DNA of 64,000 nucleotides from Candidatus Zhuqueibacterota bacterium (GCA_003576975.1 QEVD01000003.1:1-64000); one strand, 5' to 3'. Numbered from the stretch's first letter, positions 29,260-39,157 are shown. Program-made: numbers and translations. The notes: generated by a model not told the origin, from the letters alone.

Positions 29260-30732
29260 ATGCGAGATAAGATTCACGCATTTTTGTTGCAATGCGGCGG
29301 GCAAGCCTCTTCGGTTGCCATTGCGCGCTCTGTTTTTCACCTGCGTCACGCCTCGGTTTTGCAAGCCGAAAAAATCTTGACGCCGCTGTTGCGCGATGAT
29401 GCTCGCGTGCGGAATGATGGCTTGGGAAACTGGCATTTGGTTCCGGTGAACGGCGCGGCGGGAAATAACGTGCGGCTCAGCGCCTGCCTGATCGAAACCC
29501 CGATGCGACTGGTGGAAATCAAGCAAGCGCGCAGCATGGTTTTGGGTTTATGTTTTATGCCACAAGGCGAAATTGGCGAAATCGCCGCATATCACATTCG
29601 CGCCGGGCATACAACCGCAACCGAGGCGGAGTTCTCTGAAAAAACTGTTAGCGAGTTCTGGCAACTTTGGTCGGAACGGCTGCAACAGGCTGCGCTGGTT
29701 TCCTGGAATTTGCGTACGGCTTTGTTGGCGTTGCAACGCCTCGCAGCAATGAACCGCCAGCCGTTTTTGCCCATGACAACCCTCGCCTTGCCAAAATTGG
29801 CGCAGCATCTGCTCCAATTGCCGCGCGCGCCCAAGCTGCAGGCGCTTTATGCCCGCTTGTTTGCGGATCGCACCTGGCATGACGGGCTGGTTGATGGTCT
29901 GAAGGCGGAAAGCGAAATTTTGATGGAACTTCTCAAGCGGGGTGAAGCGCAAGGTTTGAGGACCTGGGAACAGTTGGCGGCATACGCGCGCCAGAATACG
30001 CGCGTGAATTTTGGCAGCTATGATTTCGATGAACGATTTGTTGAGCAATTGCCGGAGGCGCCCGGTGTTTATCTCATGAAAAATGCCAAAGGCAAAGTGA
30101 TTTACGTCGGAAAAGCGGCGAATTTACGCAAGCGCGTGCAAAATTACTTTCGACAGCCGACGCCGGAGGATTTAAAGTTGCAGCGCCAGCAAGCGGAATT
30201 GAAAACGTTGCACTATGAAATCCACGACACGGAGCTTGAGGCATTGCTGCGCGAGCAGGCGTTGATTCGTCGCTTCAAACCGGCACTCAATCGCCAGCGC
30301 CTGATTCACGCGGAAAAGGCTACGCAGCCGCAAAAGAAGAGCGGTATATTTATCGTGCCGCTGCGGCAAGAATCAGCCGCAACGGCGCCGCAGCGCGTAA
30401 TGATCTATTTCTTGATGCCGCACAAGCTGATAAGATTGGCGCTTGCCCTCTGCCGCAAACCCGGCAAGCGTTTGCAGAAAATGCTGTCAGCCTTTTGGCA
30501 GATGCGTTCGGCTGCCGGCCGCAGCGAAAAAGAAGCGCGTTTCGAGAGAGAGCACGTTGAGATTGCCGCGCGCTGGCTGCAACAAAATCGTCATTGGATC
30601 AGCCGCATCGATCCGGACGATTGCGCGGATGAGCAGGACGCCGAAAAGAGAATACGGGCGTTGTTGCATGCGCCAGAAATTTTCGAATCGAGTGTAAGAC
30701 TTTTATCACCTGTTGTTCCTGAGAAGGGGTAG
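29260..30732 (+). CDS. GIY-YIG domain protein with degenerate exonuclease-like N-terminus
   Basis: A GIY-YIG nuclease domain spans residues about 263-350: PGVYLMKNAKGKVIYVGKAANLRKRVQNYF, then ELEALLREQALIRRFKPALNRQ with the metal-binding Glu, as in the UvrC N-terminus. The first 60 residues look like a winged helix. Residues about 85-200 keep the outline of a DnaQ-type exonuclease (GEIGEIAAYHIRAG ... VSWNLRTALLALQRLA ... LPKLAQHLLQL) but lack the usual DxE catalytic pair. Fused DnaQ-GIY-YIG proteins are known, so this seems a decayed version. The C-terminal 130 residues are unassigned. The start at ATG 29260 has no clear ribosome site. A DNA repair or processing role is inferred. Confidence 0.75.
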   Translation: MRDKIHAFLLQCGGQASSVAIARSVFHLRHASVLQAEKILTPLLRDDARVRNDGLGNWHLVPVNGAAGNNVRLSACLIETPMRLVEIKQARSMVLGLCFMPQGEIGEIAAYHIRAGHTTATEAEFSEKTVSEFWQLWSERLQQAALVSWNLRTALLALQRLAAMNRQPFLPMTTLALPKLAQHLLQLPRAPKLQALYARLFADRTWHDGLVDGLKAESEILMELLKRGEAQGLRTWEQLAAYARQNTRVNFGSYDFDERFVEQLPEAPGVYLMKNAKGKVIYVGKAANLRKRVQNYFRQPTPEDLKLQRQQAELKTLHYEIHDTELEALLREQALIRRFKPALNRQRLIHAEKATQPQKKSGIFIVPLRQESAATAPQRVMIYFLMPHKLIRLALALCRKPGKRLQKMLSAFWQMRSAAGRSEKEARFEREHVEIAARWLQQNRHWISRIDPDDCADEQDAEKRIRALLHAPEIFESSVRLLSPVVPEKG

Positions 30733-30807
30733 CGTGAGAGGCATGGATAGCAGCACGCCGCAAGCGTGCTCGGCACACGATGATTCAGGGACGAGGAGAA
30801 TTTGAGC

Positions 30808-31248
30808 GTGACTGATAGCGCAAACCTAACACTGCCGGCAACGCCGCCGAAGAAAATTATTACCATCGATGATGAAGCGCCGATTCGCAACCTCATCCGG
30901 CATTCCTTGCGCCGGGAGCGTTATGAGATCGTCGAAGCCGGCAATGGCCGTGAAGGCCTGGAGATCATCCGCCGGGAATTGCCGGATTTGATCGTGATGG
31001 ATGTGGTGATGCCGGAGATGAACGGCCTGGATACCCTCAAAGCCATTCGTGCTGATGCAACAATTGCTCACATCCCGGTGTTGCTGTTGACCGGCATCCG
31101 CGACTCCGAGAAAATCGAAGCGGCGTTGCAATTGCCGCCGACAGAATTTCTGGCCAAGCCGTTTTTGATCGACGTGTTGAAGGAGCGTGTGCGTAAAATG
31201 ATGTTCGTGGCGAACGGCGACAGCCACGGCGTCAAGGCAGGCAGTTGA
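30808..31248 (+). CDS. stand-alone response regulator receiver protein
   Basis: A 146-aa CheY-like receiver with the acidic pair TIDDE, phospho-acceptor Asp in LIVMDVVMPEMNG, Thr in LLLTGIRD and Lys in LAKPF. There is no output domain; only a 15-residue basic tail follows. GTG 30808 is favoured over TTG 30802 because AGGAG at 30794-30798 is 9 bases before it. No histidine kinase is adjacent, so its partner must be elsewhere. The 3' end overlaps the convergent unknown gene by 17 bases. A perfect 7-bp hairpin (AGCACGC/GCGTGCT, 30752-30770) lies just upstream. Confidence 0.9.
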   Translation: MTDSANLTLPATPPKKIITIDDEAPIRNLIRHSLRRERYEIVEAGNGREGLEIIRRELPDLIVMDVVMPEMNGLDTLKAIRADATIAHIPVLLLTGIRDSEKIEAALQLPPTEFLAKPFLIDVLKERVRKMMFVANGDSHGVKAGS

Positions 31249-31903
31249 TGTACGTTCGCTTGGCGTGATACGGCATGCGGCGGAAGCGCCGGATCTCCTG
31301 CAAACGCTCGGCGGGGGACAAACCATCCAAAAAGCGTGTGTATTTCTCTCCTAAAACGACGGCCTGGTAGTAACGTCCGGCCAACGCGGAAGAAGCATAA
31401 TTCAATTCCTCCCGCTCAAAGAGATGATGGCGCAGCCAGAGCCGGTCCATGGCTTCGAGCTGTTTGCTTTGATTAAAAAACGCGAGGAAGTATTTGAGCA
31501 AGAGATAGGTGTCGATCTTGGCCTGCAGTTCCAGATCCTGCAAGAAGCTTTCCTGACCGAAATCCGGCAACCCCTCCATAAATTTCAACGCCCCGTGCAC
31601 GGCATGATTGATCTCTTCCACGAACACGCAGAACGCTGTGATGTTGCGTTCGGAAAGGCCGGTACGCGGATCATGTTTTTCGAGCGAGCGAATCAAGTCA
31701 CGCGAATAGTAAATCCCGACATAAAGCCGGCGCTCATGCACGCGAAAGAAGACACGCGCGCTATCCGACAGCTCGCCGCAGGTGAAATCATATTGGGACA
31801 AATACAAGAAACGCTCGCGCGTGATGATGAACTTCTCGAAATTCACGCCGGTCGGCTGATAGGTGCGCTCCGTGATTTTTTGAATATCAGCTAATAGAGA
31901 CAT
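31232..31903 (-). CDS. conserved-looking protein of unknown function (223 aa)
   Basis: A soluble, mostly helical protein without signal peptide. Features: an N-terminal helix, an aromatic beta-like part (RFLYLSQYDFTCGELSDSARVFFRVHERRLYVGIYYS), EEINHAVHGALKF that may be a metal- or ligand-binding helix, and a C-terminal basic region (EIRRFRRMPYHAKRTYI). I do not recognise the family. It is downstream of and co-directional with the 31974-32708 gene, 70 bases apart, and likely in one operon. It converges with, and overlaps by 17 bases, the response regulator gene. Confidence 0.75.
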   Translation of the reverse strand: MSLLADIQKITERTYQPTGVNFEKFIITRERFLYLSQYDFTCGELSDSARVFFRVHERRLYVGIYYSRDLIRSLEKHDPRTGLSERNITAFCVFVEEINHAVHGALKFMEGLPDFGQESFLQDLELQAKIDTYLLLKYFLAFFNQSKQLEAMDRLWLRHHLFEREELNYASSALAGRYYQAVVLGEKYTRFLDGLSPAERLQEIRRFRRMPYHAKRTYINCLP

Positions 31904-31973
31904 GTTGACCAGGGGCGATTCAGGTTACCGGTTGCCGCCTGCGACGAATGAATCATGCTCGCGCATGACGGCC

Positions 31974-32708
31974 TCACTTACGGGTATCGATGAAGTGATC
32001 CACGCGGCGCATGACTTTGTCGGTGGCGCCGGGATTACGATCCATGTGCAAAAAACGATCGGCCATATGATTTAACGCCAGGCGGACCTGCTGGAAGCGG
32101 CGGCCGAGCAACTCCAGAATTTCACTCAATCGGTAGCGTTCGGCCATGGCGTGTTGCGCGGCGAGTTGAAAATTGTTGCTGCCCACTTGTTCGTAATAAG
32201 AAAAATCGGGCGAGGGAGGATGATACTTGACGCGGTGATAAACAAAATCCGGGAAGAGGCCGGTGAGAAACAGCGCATAATTGCCCAGATGGCTGCGCAG
32301 ATGAAACGTTTGCTCGGAATTCGCTGCGAGCAAATCCTGCATGATATCGACCAGGTAACGATATTCTTTGGTGGAATGTGAATCGACGCGATAGGCGCGA
32401 TTGCCCCTGGCAAATTCCGCCAGCAAGCCGGCCACATAATCCGATACGGCGCGATCATCGATGTTGTAAGTTTTAAGCGCCTGCCGCACGAGAATATAAA
32501 AATAAAGAAAAAGAGAGAGGGAAGCGGTGCGTTGTTTTTCAAGCAGGCAGGCGAGCAGCCGCGGATGATCCAGCATGGCGTCGCGCGTGTCGGGATCGGC
32601 CAGCAGTTTGAGCAGCGTGGCTTCTTTTTCGCCTTCGCGGCACAAGGATGTGATAATGAATTGCAAATCTTCCTGACGCAGTTTTCCTCGACCGTAAGCA
32701 GAGATCAT
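31974..32708 (-). CDS. helical protein of unknown function (244 aa)
   Basis: Soluble, rich in helices, with many Leu and Arg; it has no signal or membrane span apart from a mildly hydrophobic LSLFLYFYILVRQAL. Ends with ILELLGRRFQQVRLALNHMADRFLHMDRNPG...DHFIDTRK. I do not recognise the family. The open frame extends to 32831, but ATG 32708 has a good AGGTGAGG 4-10 bases upstream, so I use it. It is the first gene of a two-gene minus-strand operon, divergent from the flippase gene, with a shared 150-bp promoter region. Confidence 0.75.
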   Translation of the reverse strand: MISAYGRGKLRQEDLQFIITSLCREGEKEATLLKLLADPDTRDAMLDHPRLLACLLEKQRTASLSLFLYFYILVRQALKTYNIDDRAVSDYVAGLLAEFARGNRAYRVDSHSTKEYRYLVDIMQDLLAANSEQTFHLRSHLGNYALFLTGLFPDFVYHRVKYHPPSPDFSYYEQVGSNNFQLAAQHAMAERYRLSEILELLGRRFQQVRLALNHMADRFLHMDRNPGATDKVMRRVDHFIDTRK

Positions 32709-32857
32709 ACGCCTCACCTCAAGTAGATTCGTGGGGAACAGTTGGTTGGAAAATTCGCTTGTATCGGTGTTTGCCTTGTGATAAATTGCGCCTTTGAAAA
32801 TTGTGTTGGCGCCGGTCTCCTTATTTGTCAAAAAGATTTCACGGAAAAACGTTATTC

Positions 32858-34363
32858 ATGTTTGCCAGCATTCGACGGCTGACCCAGCATTCCATCGTTT
32901 ATGGCCTCGGGCATATGCTCGCCCGTTCCCTCGGCTTTCTGCTTATTCCCTTGCATACGAATGTTTTGGCGAGCGAGGTTTATGGCGTAGCCAGTTTGCT
33001 CTTTTCGAGCATTGCCGTGATGATGACGGTGTATGGCTTCGGCATCGACTCTGCCTTCCTGCGTTATTACATAATCGAAAAGCATGTTGCGGAAAGGCGC
33101 CGCATTTTCAGCACGGCCTTTTGGTCGATTTTTGCGAGCGCCGCATGTTTTTCTCTGGTGGAATTGCTCGCCGCGCGGCCGCTGGCAGCCGTGCTCTTCG
33201 AATCGGCTGACTACGCGCATTTGGTGCGCCTTTCCGCCGGCGTTCTTTTTTTTGACGTGCTGTCAATATTGCCACTTTTACTCTTGCGCGCCGAAGAACG
33301 TTCCCTGCTTTTTATCACACAGCGTTTTGCCAATGTTGCGCTCAATCTTGCGTTGAACTATGTTTTTCTCGTCAAGCTCGGCCGCGGCCTGGCGGGCATT
33401 TTTGAAGCAAATTTGATTTCTTCAATATTATCTTTTGCCATGCTGCTGCCCATCAGCTTGCGCCAGTTGCGCCCGTTTTTTGACCGCGTGTTGCTGGGCA
33501 GGCTGTTGCGCTTTGGCCTGCCCTATTTGCCCTCCACGCTTGCCGTGGTTACGATTGACCAACTCGACCGGCTGCTGCTAAAAATTATGACGGATTTTAC
33601 GACGGTCGGCATTTACAGCGCCGGTTACCGCCTGGGCTCCTTCATGAGTTTGATGGTCACGGCTTTTCGTTTCGCCTGGGTGCCGTTTTTCCTGCAGCAA
33701 GCAGCCCAGGAAGAAGATGCCCGGCCGGTGTTTGCGCGTGTGCTGACGTATTTCATGTTTGTGTGTGCGGCTATTTTCCTGGCGACTTGTCTTTTTATTG
33801 ACGACGTGATTCGCTTGCCGCTTGGCTCCACGACTCTGTTCGGCAAGGAGTTTTGGGGCGGCACGGTGATTGTGCCGATCGTGCTGCTGGCGTATTGGCT
33901 TTATGGCATCGGTCAAAATTTTTATGTCGGCATCACACTCAAAGAGAAAACCGGTTATTTCCCGCTGATCACCGGCGCGGGCGCGCTTGTGAATATTCTG
34001 GCTAACGTACTGCTCATTCCTCCGTTCGGCATGATCGGCGCAGCATGGGCCACCGTGGCGGCTTATGCCGTCATGACGGTGATCTCCTATCGTGTCTCGC
34101 AGCCATTGTATCCCATTCAATACGAGCATGCCCGTCTGTTCAAAATCGTGCTCGTGACCGCCGCGATCTACGCGCTGCATCATTTCTTCACGCTCGGCAT
34201 TTTCTTGCGCGCGGGTTTACTCTTGTTGTTTCCCGTGCTATTATACGCGCTGGGATTTTTTGAGAAACAAGAAGGGCAGGCGCTCAAACGATTGTGGGCG
34301 CGCCGGCTATCGAATCCTGCTGAGAAAAACAAAAACATTGCCGAACAAGAAATCAATCCCTGA
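32858..34363 (+). CDS. polysaccharide flippase-like membrane protein (MOP/Wzx type)
   Basis: Moves lipid-linked saccharides across the inner membrane in related systems. About 12-14 hydrophobic helices run through all 501 residues. N-terminal SIVYGLGHMLARSLGFLLIPLHTNVLASEVYGV is the typical first-helix pattern of the PST/Wzx family. Mid-protein LDRLLLKIMTDFTTVGIYSAGYRLG and RFAWVPFFLQ are further family hallmarks. ATG 32858 is preferred because the extra residues of the longer frame (from 32801) are not hydrophobic and lie in the divergent promoter region. The next gene, a glycosyltransferase, begins 19 bases later, so they probably act together in envelope glycan synthesis. Confidence 0.9.
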   Translation: MFASIRRLTQHSIVYGLGHMLARSLGFLLIPLHTNVLASEVYGVASLLFSSIAVMMTVYGFGIDSAFLRYYIIEKHVAERRRIFSTAFWSIFASAACFSLVELLAARPLAAVLFESADYAHLVRLSAGVLFFDVLSILPLLLLRAEERSLLFITQRFANVALNLALNYVFLVKLGRGLAGIFEANLISSILSFAMLLPISLRQLRPFFDRVLLGRLLRFGLPYLPSTLAVVTIDQLDRLLLKIMTDFTTVGIYSAGYRLGSFMSLMVTAFRFAWVPFFLQQAAQEEDARPVFARVLTYFMFVCAAIFLATCLFIDDVIRLPLGSTTLFGKEFWGGTVIVPIVLLAYWLYGIGQNFYVGITLKEKTGYFPLITGAGALVNILANVLLIPPFGMIGAAWATVAAYAVMTVISYRVSQPLYPIQYEHARLFKIVLVTAAIYALHHFFTLGIFLRAGLLLLFPVLLYALGFFEKQEGQALKRLWARRLSNPAEKNKNIAEQEINP

Positions 34364-34382
34364 AAAATTGCAGCGGGCCAGC

Positions 34383-35651
34383 ATGAATGAACCGGACATG
34401 CGACGCGTGCTGTTTCTCGCGTATTACTTCCCGCCGCTGGGCATGGCCGGCACGCAGCGTGTTGCCAAGTGGTGCAAATATTTGACGCGCGAGGGCTGGC
34501 AAGTCAGCGTAGTTACCGTCAAACCGATCGCTTACTATGCCTCCGATCAAAGCCTGCTGGAAGAATTGGCGGAAACGCATATCATCCGCACCGGCTCGCT
34601 TGACCCGGCGCGCCTGCTTTATTTGCTGCGCGGTAAAAAATCTCTACAAAATTCCGGAGGCGCTGGCAGAGGCAATTTGTTGTATTGGTTTCTCTTGCCT
34701 GACCCGCGCATTTTGTGGATTCCCTTTGCGTTGTGGCACGCCTGGCGCGAAATACGGCGCCAGCGCATTTCTTTTGTCGTAACCTCCGGCCCGCCGCATG
34801 CCAGCCATCTTGCCGGCTGGCTGCTCTCCCGGATGTGCAATATTCATTGGATCAGCGATTTTCGCGACACCTGGCTGCGCGAAGAATTTCCACAAGCGCC
34901 CACCAAAATTCATCGCTTCGTGCAGCGGGCAATGGAAAGATTCATTTTGATAAATGCGCACGCTGTCACTGCTGTTTCGCGTGGGCTCGCGGCGCAATTG
35001 CAAGAAACCGGCGGGCGGCCGGAGGGCGCAACGCATTATATCCCACACGGCTACGATCATGAAGATTTTGCCGGGCAACCCAAAAGCAGCGATGGCCGTT
35101 TTTGCGTCTCGTATGTCGGCGCCCTTTCTCACATTCAAGATCCGCGGCCGTTGTTGCGCGGTTTTCGCGGTTTTGTTCAAACCGCGCAACTCACACCCGC
35201 TGAGGTCAGACTGCAATTCGTAGGCGCCGATCTTACCGGCAATTTGCATGATTGGATTGTACAACATGAGGTGCAGGCTTATGTTGACCTTGCCGGCTAT
35301 TTGCCGCATGCCGCCGCCGTGCAAGAGATGAGGGCTGCTGATCTGTTGATTTTTCTCGCAAATCCCGGCACGGGAGAGACCATCATCCCGAGTAAAACGT
35401 TTGAATACCTGGCTGCCGGCAAACCCATTTTGTTGATCGGCGAGAAAATCGAGGGCGTGCAGTTTCTCCTCCAGCATGCGCATTGCCGCCATTGTGAATT
35501 TGATGCGATTGATGCTATCGTGCGCGCGTTGCTGGCTTTTTATAAAGAATTTTGCGCGGGCGCGCTGCCGGCGGTGGCGCCGCAGCCGTTGGAATTCTCG
35601 CGGCAACAGCAAGCCAAACGCCTGGCTGAGATTATGATGGAACTGATTTGA
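34383..35651 (+). CDS. family 4-like glycosyltransferase
   Basis: Transfers a sugar from a nucleotide donor onto a glycan or lipid, at the cytoplasmic face of the membrane. N-terminal Rossmann part: VLFLAYYFPPLGMAGTQRVAKW, then VVTSGPPHASHLAGW and WISDFRDTW. C-terminal half: YVGALSHIQDPRPLLRGF, AYVDLAGYLPHAAAVQEMRAADLLIFL and the donor-binding TIIPSKTFEYLAAGKPILLIG, which fits GT-B enzymes. ATG 34383 (422 aa) starts 19 bases after the flippase stop; the longer frame overlaps that gene. The specificity cannot be told. Confidence 0.9.
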   Translation: MNEPDMRRVLFLAYYFPPLGMAGTQRVAKWCKYLTREGWQVSVVTVKPIAYYASDQSLLEELAETHIIRTGSLDPARLLYLLRGKKSLQNSGGAGRGNLLYWFLLPDPRILWIPFALWHAWREIRRQRISFVVTSGPPHASHLAGWLLSRMCNIHWISDFRDTWLREEFPQAPTKIHRFVQRAMERFILINAHAVTAVSRGLAAQLQETGGRPEGATHYIPHGYDHEDFAGQPKSSDGRFCVSYVGALSHIQDPRPLLRGFRGFVQTAQLTPAEVRLQFVGADLTGNLHDWIVQHEVQAYVDLAGYLPHAAAVQEMRAADLLIFLANPGTGETIIPSKTFEYLAAGKPILLIGEKIEGVQFLLQHAHCRHCEFDAIDAIVRALLAFYKEFCAGALPAVAPQPLEFSRQQQAKRLAEIMMELI

Positions 35652-35953
35652 TTTTTCAGCAGTACTGATAAAACAAGCGCAGACAGGATAATTTGGCATC
35701 AAAATACACAACACAAGCCGCAGGCGATCAGTTTTGAACCGCGAATACAAGCCAATGAACGCGAATAAAAAATTGCGCTTAGGGGTGGCAATTAGCGGTT
35801 TGCATTTTTTTACTTTTGTTGCGCTATGACTTAGAGCTGGCCCTGTTGCTGAGCGATTTTGTGATTATTTGCGCGTGGCTTCGCGACACGACGCTAACAG
35901 CCTTTGAAAGTTGTGATTGAATTTTCGCGGATTCATGTTATCTTTGTCAAAAT
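35652..35953. other. 302-bp gap with a degenerate ACGCGAAT repeat
   Basis: Near 35735-35770 the sequence AACCGCGAATACAAGCCAATGAACGCGAATAAA contains two copies of a CGCGAATA motif, in the style of short dispersed repeats seen in many genomes. No gene is seen. Confidence 0.4.
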
Positions 35954-36730
35954 ATGAAAAATTTATTTCTGCAACGCTTGCGTGAAGCGCGGCCTTTGAA
36001 TATCGCGCATCGCGGCGCGCGCAGCCACGCGCCGGAGAATACCCTGGCCGCCTTCGAAGCGGCGCTCGCGCACGGCGCGGACGGCATTGAGTTCGACGTT
36101 CGCTTGTGCGGCTCACACGATTGGGTGGTGTTTCATGATCAGCGCTTAAGCCGGACGACCAACGGGCGCGGTTACATTCGCATCACTTCGCTGGAAAAAA
36201 TCCGCCGCCTCGACGCCGGCATCAAATTCAGCGAACAGTTCCGCCGCGAGCCCATTCCGACGCTCGCCGAAGTTCTGGCCATGACGCGCGGCCGCTTGCT
36301 CTTGAACATCGAAGTCAAGGCGATGTCCAACATCCAAAAGCGCAAACTCGCCGTGTTGCTCGAGTTGCTTCATGAATTCAATGCCGCCCACAAATGCGTT
36401 TTGTCGTCGTTCAATCCGCTTATTTTGCGCAAACTTTCGGCGCTTGCCCCGGCCATTCCCACCGGTTTGATTTTAACCGGCTCTCGGCTGCATGGCAGAA
36501 CCGGCGCGCCGTTCAGCCGCCTCACCGGGGTGCAGGGCCTGCACGTTCATCTCAATGCCGTCAATCAGCCGTTTGTAGATAAAGTCCGGGAGCGCGGCTT
36601 GTATCTGCTGGTTTGGGGCGCGAACACGAAAACAGAATTTCGCGAAATGATCTCATTTGGCGTCGATGGCATCATCACCGATGAACCTTTGGAATTAAGC
36701 CGGATGTTAGGAAAGAAAAGTTACGCATGA
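35954..36730 (+). CDS. glycerophosphodiester phosphodiesterase
   Basis: Hydrolyses glycerophosphodiesters to glycerol 3-phosphate and an alcohol. The GDPD TIM-barrel motifs are all present: [74 protein letters not shown] and [11 protein letters not shown]. The length of 258 aa is standard for the cytoplasmic UgpQ type; there is no signal peptide. The stop overlaps the start of the M23 peptidase gene in ATGA, showing translational coupling. Both would act in envelope turnover. Confidence 0.93.
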   Translation: MKNLFLQRLREARPLNIAHRGARSHAPENTLAAFEAALAHGADGIEFDVRLCGSHDWVVFHDQRLSRTTNGRGYIRITSLEKIRRLDAGIKFSEQFRREPIPTLAEVLAMTRGRLLLNIEVKAMSNIQKRKLAVLLELLHEFNAAHKCVLSSFNPLILRKLSALAPAIPTGLILTGSRLHGRTGAPFSRLTGVQGLHVHLNAVNQPFVDKVRERGLYLLVWGANTKTEFREMISFGVDGIITDEPLELSRMLGKKSYA

Positions 36731-39117
36731 AAAAAATCTTTGGACTTTGCTTCGGTTTGATCATTGCCTCGCCGTTGGGCGCGCAAGAGTATGCCTGGCC
36801 GACGGACGCGAGCCGTTATCTCACCTCGTCCTTCGGCGAGTCGCGGCCAAGACGTTTTCACGCGGGTATTGATGTCAAAACCTGGAATCAAACCGGCTAT
36901 CAAGCGATTGCCACGCGCAGCGGCTACATTGAGCGCATGGTGGTTTCGCCGTTTGGCTATGGCCGCGCGCTGTATGTTCGACTCGACACCGGCGAGAGCG
37001 CGGTCTATGCCCATCTCGAGCGCTTCAATGACAAGTTGCAAGCCGTGGGCGAGCGTGAACAAGAAGCGGCCGGCGAATATCGCATCGACAAGACATTTGC
37101 GCCGGGCGTGTTCCCGGTGCAGCAGGGCGAGGTGATCGCATACACCGGCGATACCGGCATTGGTGTGCCGCATTTGCATTTTGAGATTCGCGATCGCCAC
37201 GGCCGCCCCACCAATCCTCTGCACAAAAATTTTCCGGTGCTCGATCAAGTCGCGCCGACCGTCAGCGCGATTGCCGTATCTCCGCTCGCACCGGGTGCCA
37301 TGATCGATGGCGACTTTTTGCCCAAGGTTTATCGCCCCTTAAATATCAACGGCCGCTTCGTCATCCCCGATCCGATTCATGTCGATGGCAAAATCGGTTT
37401 TGCTGTGGGCGCTTTTGATCGCGTCACCGGCGTGAACAATCAATTTGGGGTGTATCGCTATCAATTGTTTATCGATGACAGTTTGCAGTTCCAATCGCAA
37501 TTTGATCGCCTCTCGTTCGATGAAAATCCCCTCATTGAGTTGGCGCAGGATTTTGGGTTGAACAAACAGGGCTCGGGCCGCATGCACAAGCTCTATCGCG
37601 ATCCTGCCAACACGCTCGGCATATATTCATTTTTAAATGAAAACGCCGGCGCGCTGATCGCCGGCGAACCCGGGCTTGCTGCAACCGCGTTGACGGATTC
37701 GGACGGCTTGCTGGCGCCGCCCTTTACCTCGAAATCGGGAAAAGGCCTGGCGCCGGGCGAACATAGCTTTCGCATTGTGGCGCAGGATTTTTTTGGTAAT
37801 GACAGGATCATCGCAGGCAAGCTTGTGGTCGAGACGCGTTTCACCATCACCGCAAAGCTGCAAGCCATTCAGGCGAATCGTGTCATTTGCAAGATAACGG
37901 CGCCGGATCACGTCATCAACAATGTGACAGCCTCAGGTTTATTCCCGGGCAGGCAGTGGCGCGAATTGGAATCGGTTTTTCGCCAATTCGATCCCACGGC
38001 AAGTCCGGAAGATTTTGAAATCCCGGAAAATCAATTCGGCGCATTTCGGCAAATCGAAGATGAAATCGCGCCCGCCCTCGCCGACTCGCCGGATATTTTC
38101 ATTCATCATGGCGGCGCGCGTGTGCTCAAGTTGATTGCAACCGATCAACATGGCTTCTCATCTTTTCCGGTTTATTTGGCAATAGATTCATCAACCGTCG
38201 CAACAGGACAATTCAAAATTGAAGTCAACAAGAATTTTCAACCGCAGTTTTTACGGTTTGAAGTCTCTTCCACGCAACCATTCGCGCAACCTCCGCAAGC
38301 CATTTTTACCGCGGGGGATCACCGTATCGCGCCGCCGCTGATTGCGCAAGAACCGGCGCGTTATGTCGGCTTCGTGCCGCTCGCGGATATTGCAGCGGAT
38401 TCCGTGCGGCTGCAGGTCGCCGCACAGAACAACGCCGGCGCCGGCGCTTCGTGGATTGAAGTTTTCTCGAATCGCGCCATTCGACCGCGCCAAGCCACGA
38501 CGTTGAATGCGCATGATAATCAAATGCGCGTGCATTTCAATGCCTCTGCCGTTTATTGGCCGATTCATGGCCGGGTGGCAATTGCGTCGACCGCCGGACC
38601 GATCGGCGCAGTTTATCGCGTTGAACCGCAAGATGTACCGCTCAAGAGCGCCGCGACGATCGAAATAAATTATCCGGATTCAACGCCAAATCCGAAACAA
38701 CTGGGTGTTGCATATCTCGATAAAGACAAGAAATGGCAGTTTCTCGATAATAGATTGAATGGGCAGCAGCGCACCGTTTCTGCCAGAGTCTTCAGCCTGC
38801 AGGATTACACGATTATTCGTGATGATCAAGCGCCTTCAGTTCAGATCAAATTCCCGCCGGCAGGCGGCGTGCTCGCCAATCGCCGGCCCAAATTTATTGT
38901 CACGGTGGATGACAGTGTTTCGGGCTTTGAATCGGAACGCAGTCTCGAATTGCGTTTAAACGGCAATCAATTGATTGCCGAGTATGATCCGGAGTCGAAA
39001 TTGCTCACGTACCAACCCAAAACGAACCTGGCTCCGGGCAGTTATGTTCTCGCCGCGCAAGCGCGTGATCGCTGTGAAAACCTCACGCGGCGGGAAGTTC
39101 AATTTACGGTGCAATAA
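36727..39117 (+). CDS. secreted M23 (LytM) family peptidase with long C-terminal region
   Basis: Predicted zinc peptidase acting on peptidoglycan cross-bridges in the periplasm, or an inactive regulator of such enzymes. It has a signal peptide (1-19, ending GAQ). The LytM domain spans residues about 20-165, with RRFHAGIDVKTW holding HxGxD, an insertion containing AYTGDTGIG, and VPHLHFEIRD holding HxH; all zinc ligands appear present. The remaining 620 residues are beta-rich, with Ig/Big-like segments such as PSVQIKFPPAGGVLANRRPKFIVTVDD and LELRLNGNQLIAEYD near the end. At 796 aa it is much longer than typical LytM proteins. ATG overlaps the GDPD stop by 4 bases. Confidence 0.9.
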   Translation: MKKIFGLCFGLIIASPLGAQEYAWPTDASRYLTSSFGESRPRRFHAGIDVKTWNQTGYQAIATRSGYIERMVVSPFGYGRALYVRLDTGESAVYAHLERFNDKLQAVGEREQEAAGEYRIDKTFAPGVFPVQQGEVIAYTGDTGIGVPHLHFEIRDRHGRPTNPLHKNFPVLDQVAPTVSAIAVSPLAPGAMIDGDFLPKVYRPLNINGRFVIPDPIHVDGKIGFAVGAFDRVTGVNNQFGVYRYQLFIDDSLQFQSQFDRLSFDENPLIELAQDFGLNKQGSGRMHKLYRDPANTLGIYSFLNENAGALIAGEPGLAATALTDSDGLLAPPFTSKSGKGLAPGEHSFRIVAQDFFGNDRIIAGKLVVETRFTITAKLQAIQANRVICKITAPDHVINNVTASGLFPGRQWRELESVFRQFDPTASPEDFEIPENQFGAFRQIEDEIAPALADSPDIFIHHGGARVLKLIATDQHGFSSFPVYLAIDSSTVATGQFKIEVNKNFQPQFLRFEVSSTQPFAQPPQAIFTAGDHRIAPPLIAQEPARYVGFVPLADIAADSVRLQVAAQNNAGAGASWIEVFSNRAIRPRQATTLNAHDNQMRVHFNASAVYWPIHGRVAIASTAGPIGAVYRVEPQDVPLKSAATIEINYPDSTPNPKQLGVAYLDKDKKWQFLDNRLNGQQRTVSARVFSLQDYTIIRDDQAPSVQIKFPPAGGVLANRRPKFIVTVDDSVSGFESERSLELRLNGNQLIAEYDPESKLLTYQPKTNLAPGSYVLAAQARDRCENLTRREVQFTVQ

Positions 39118-39157
39118 TTTTTTTGAAATCTGACCGCGCTGAGCACAGGAGGCGGTT

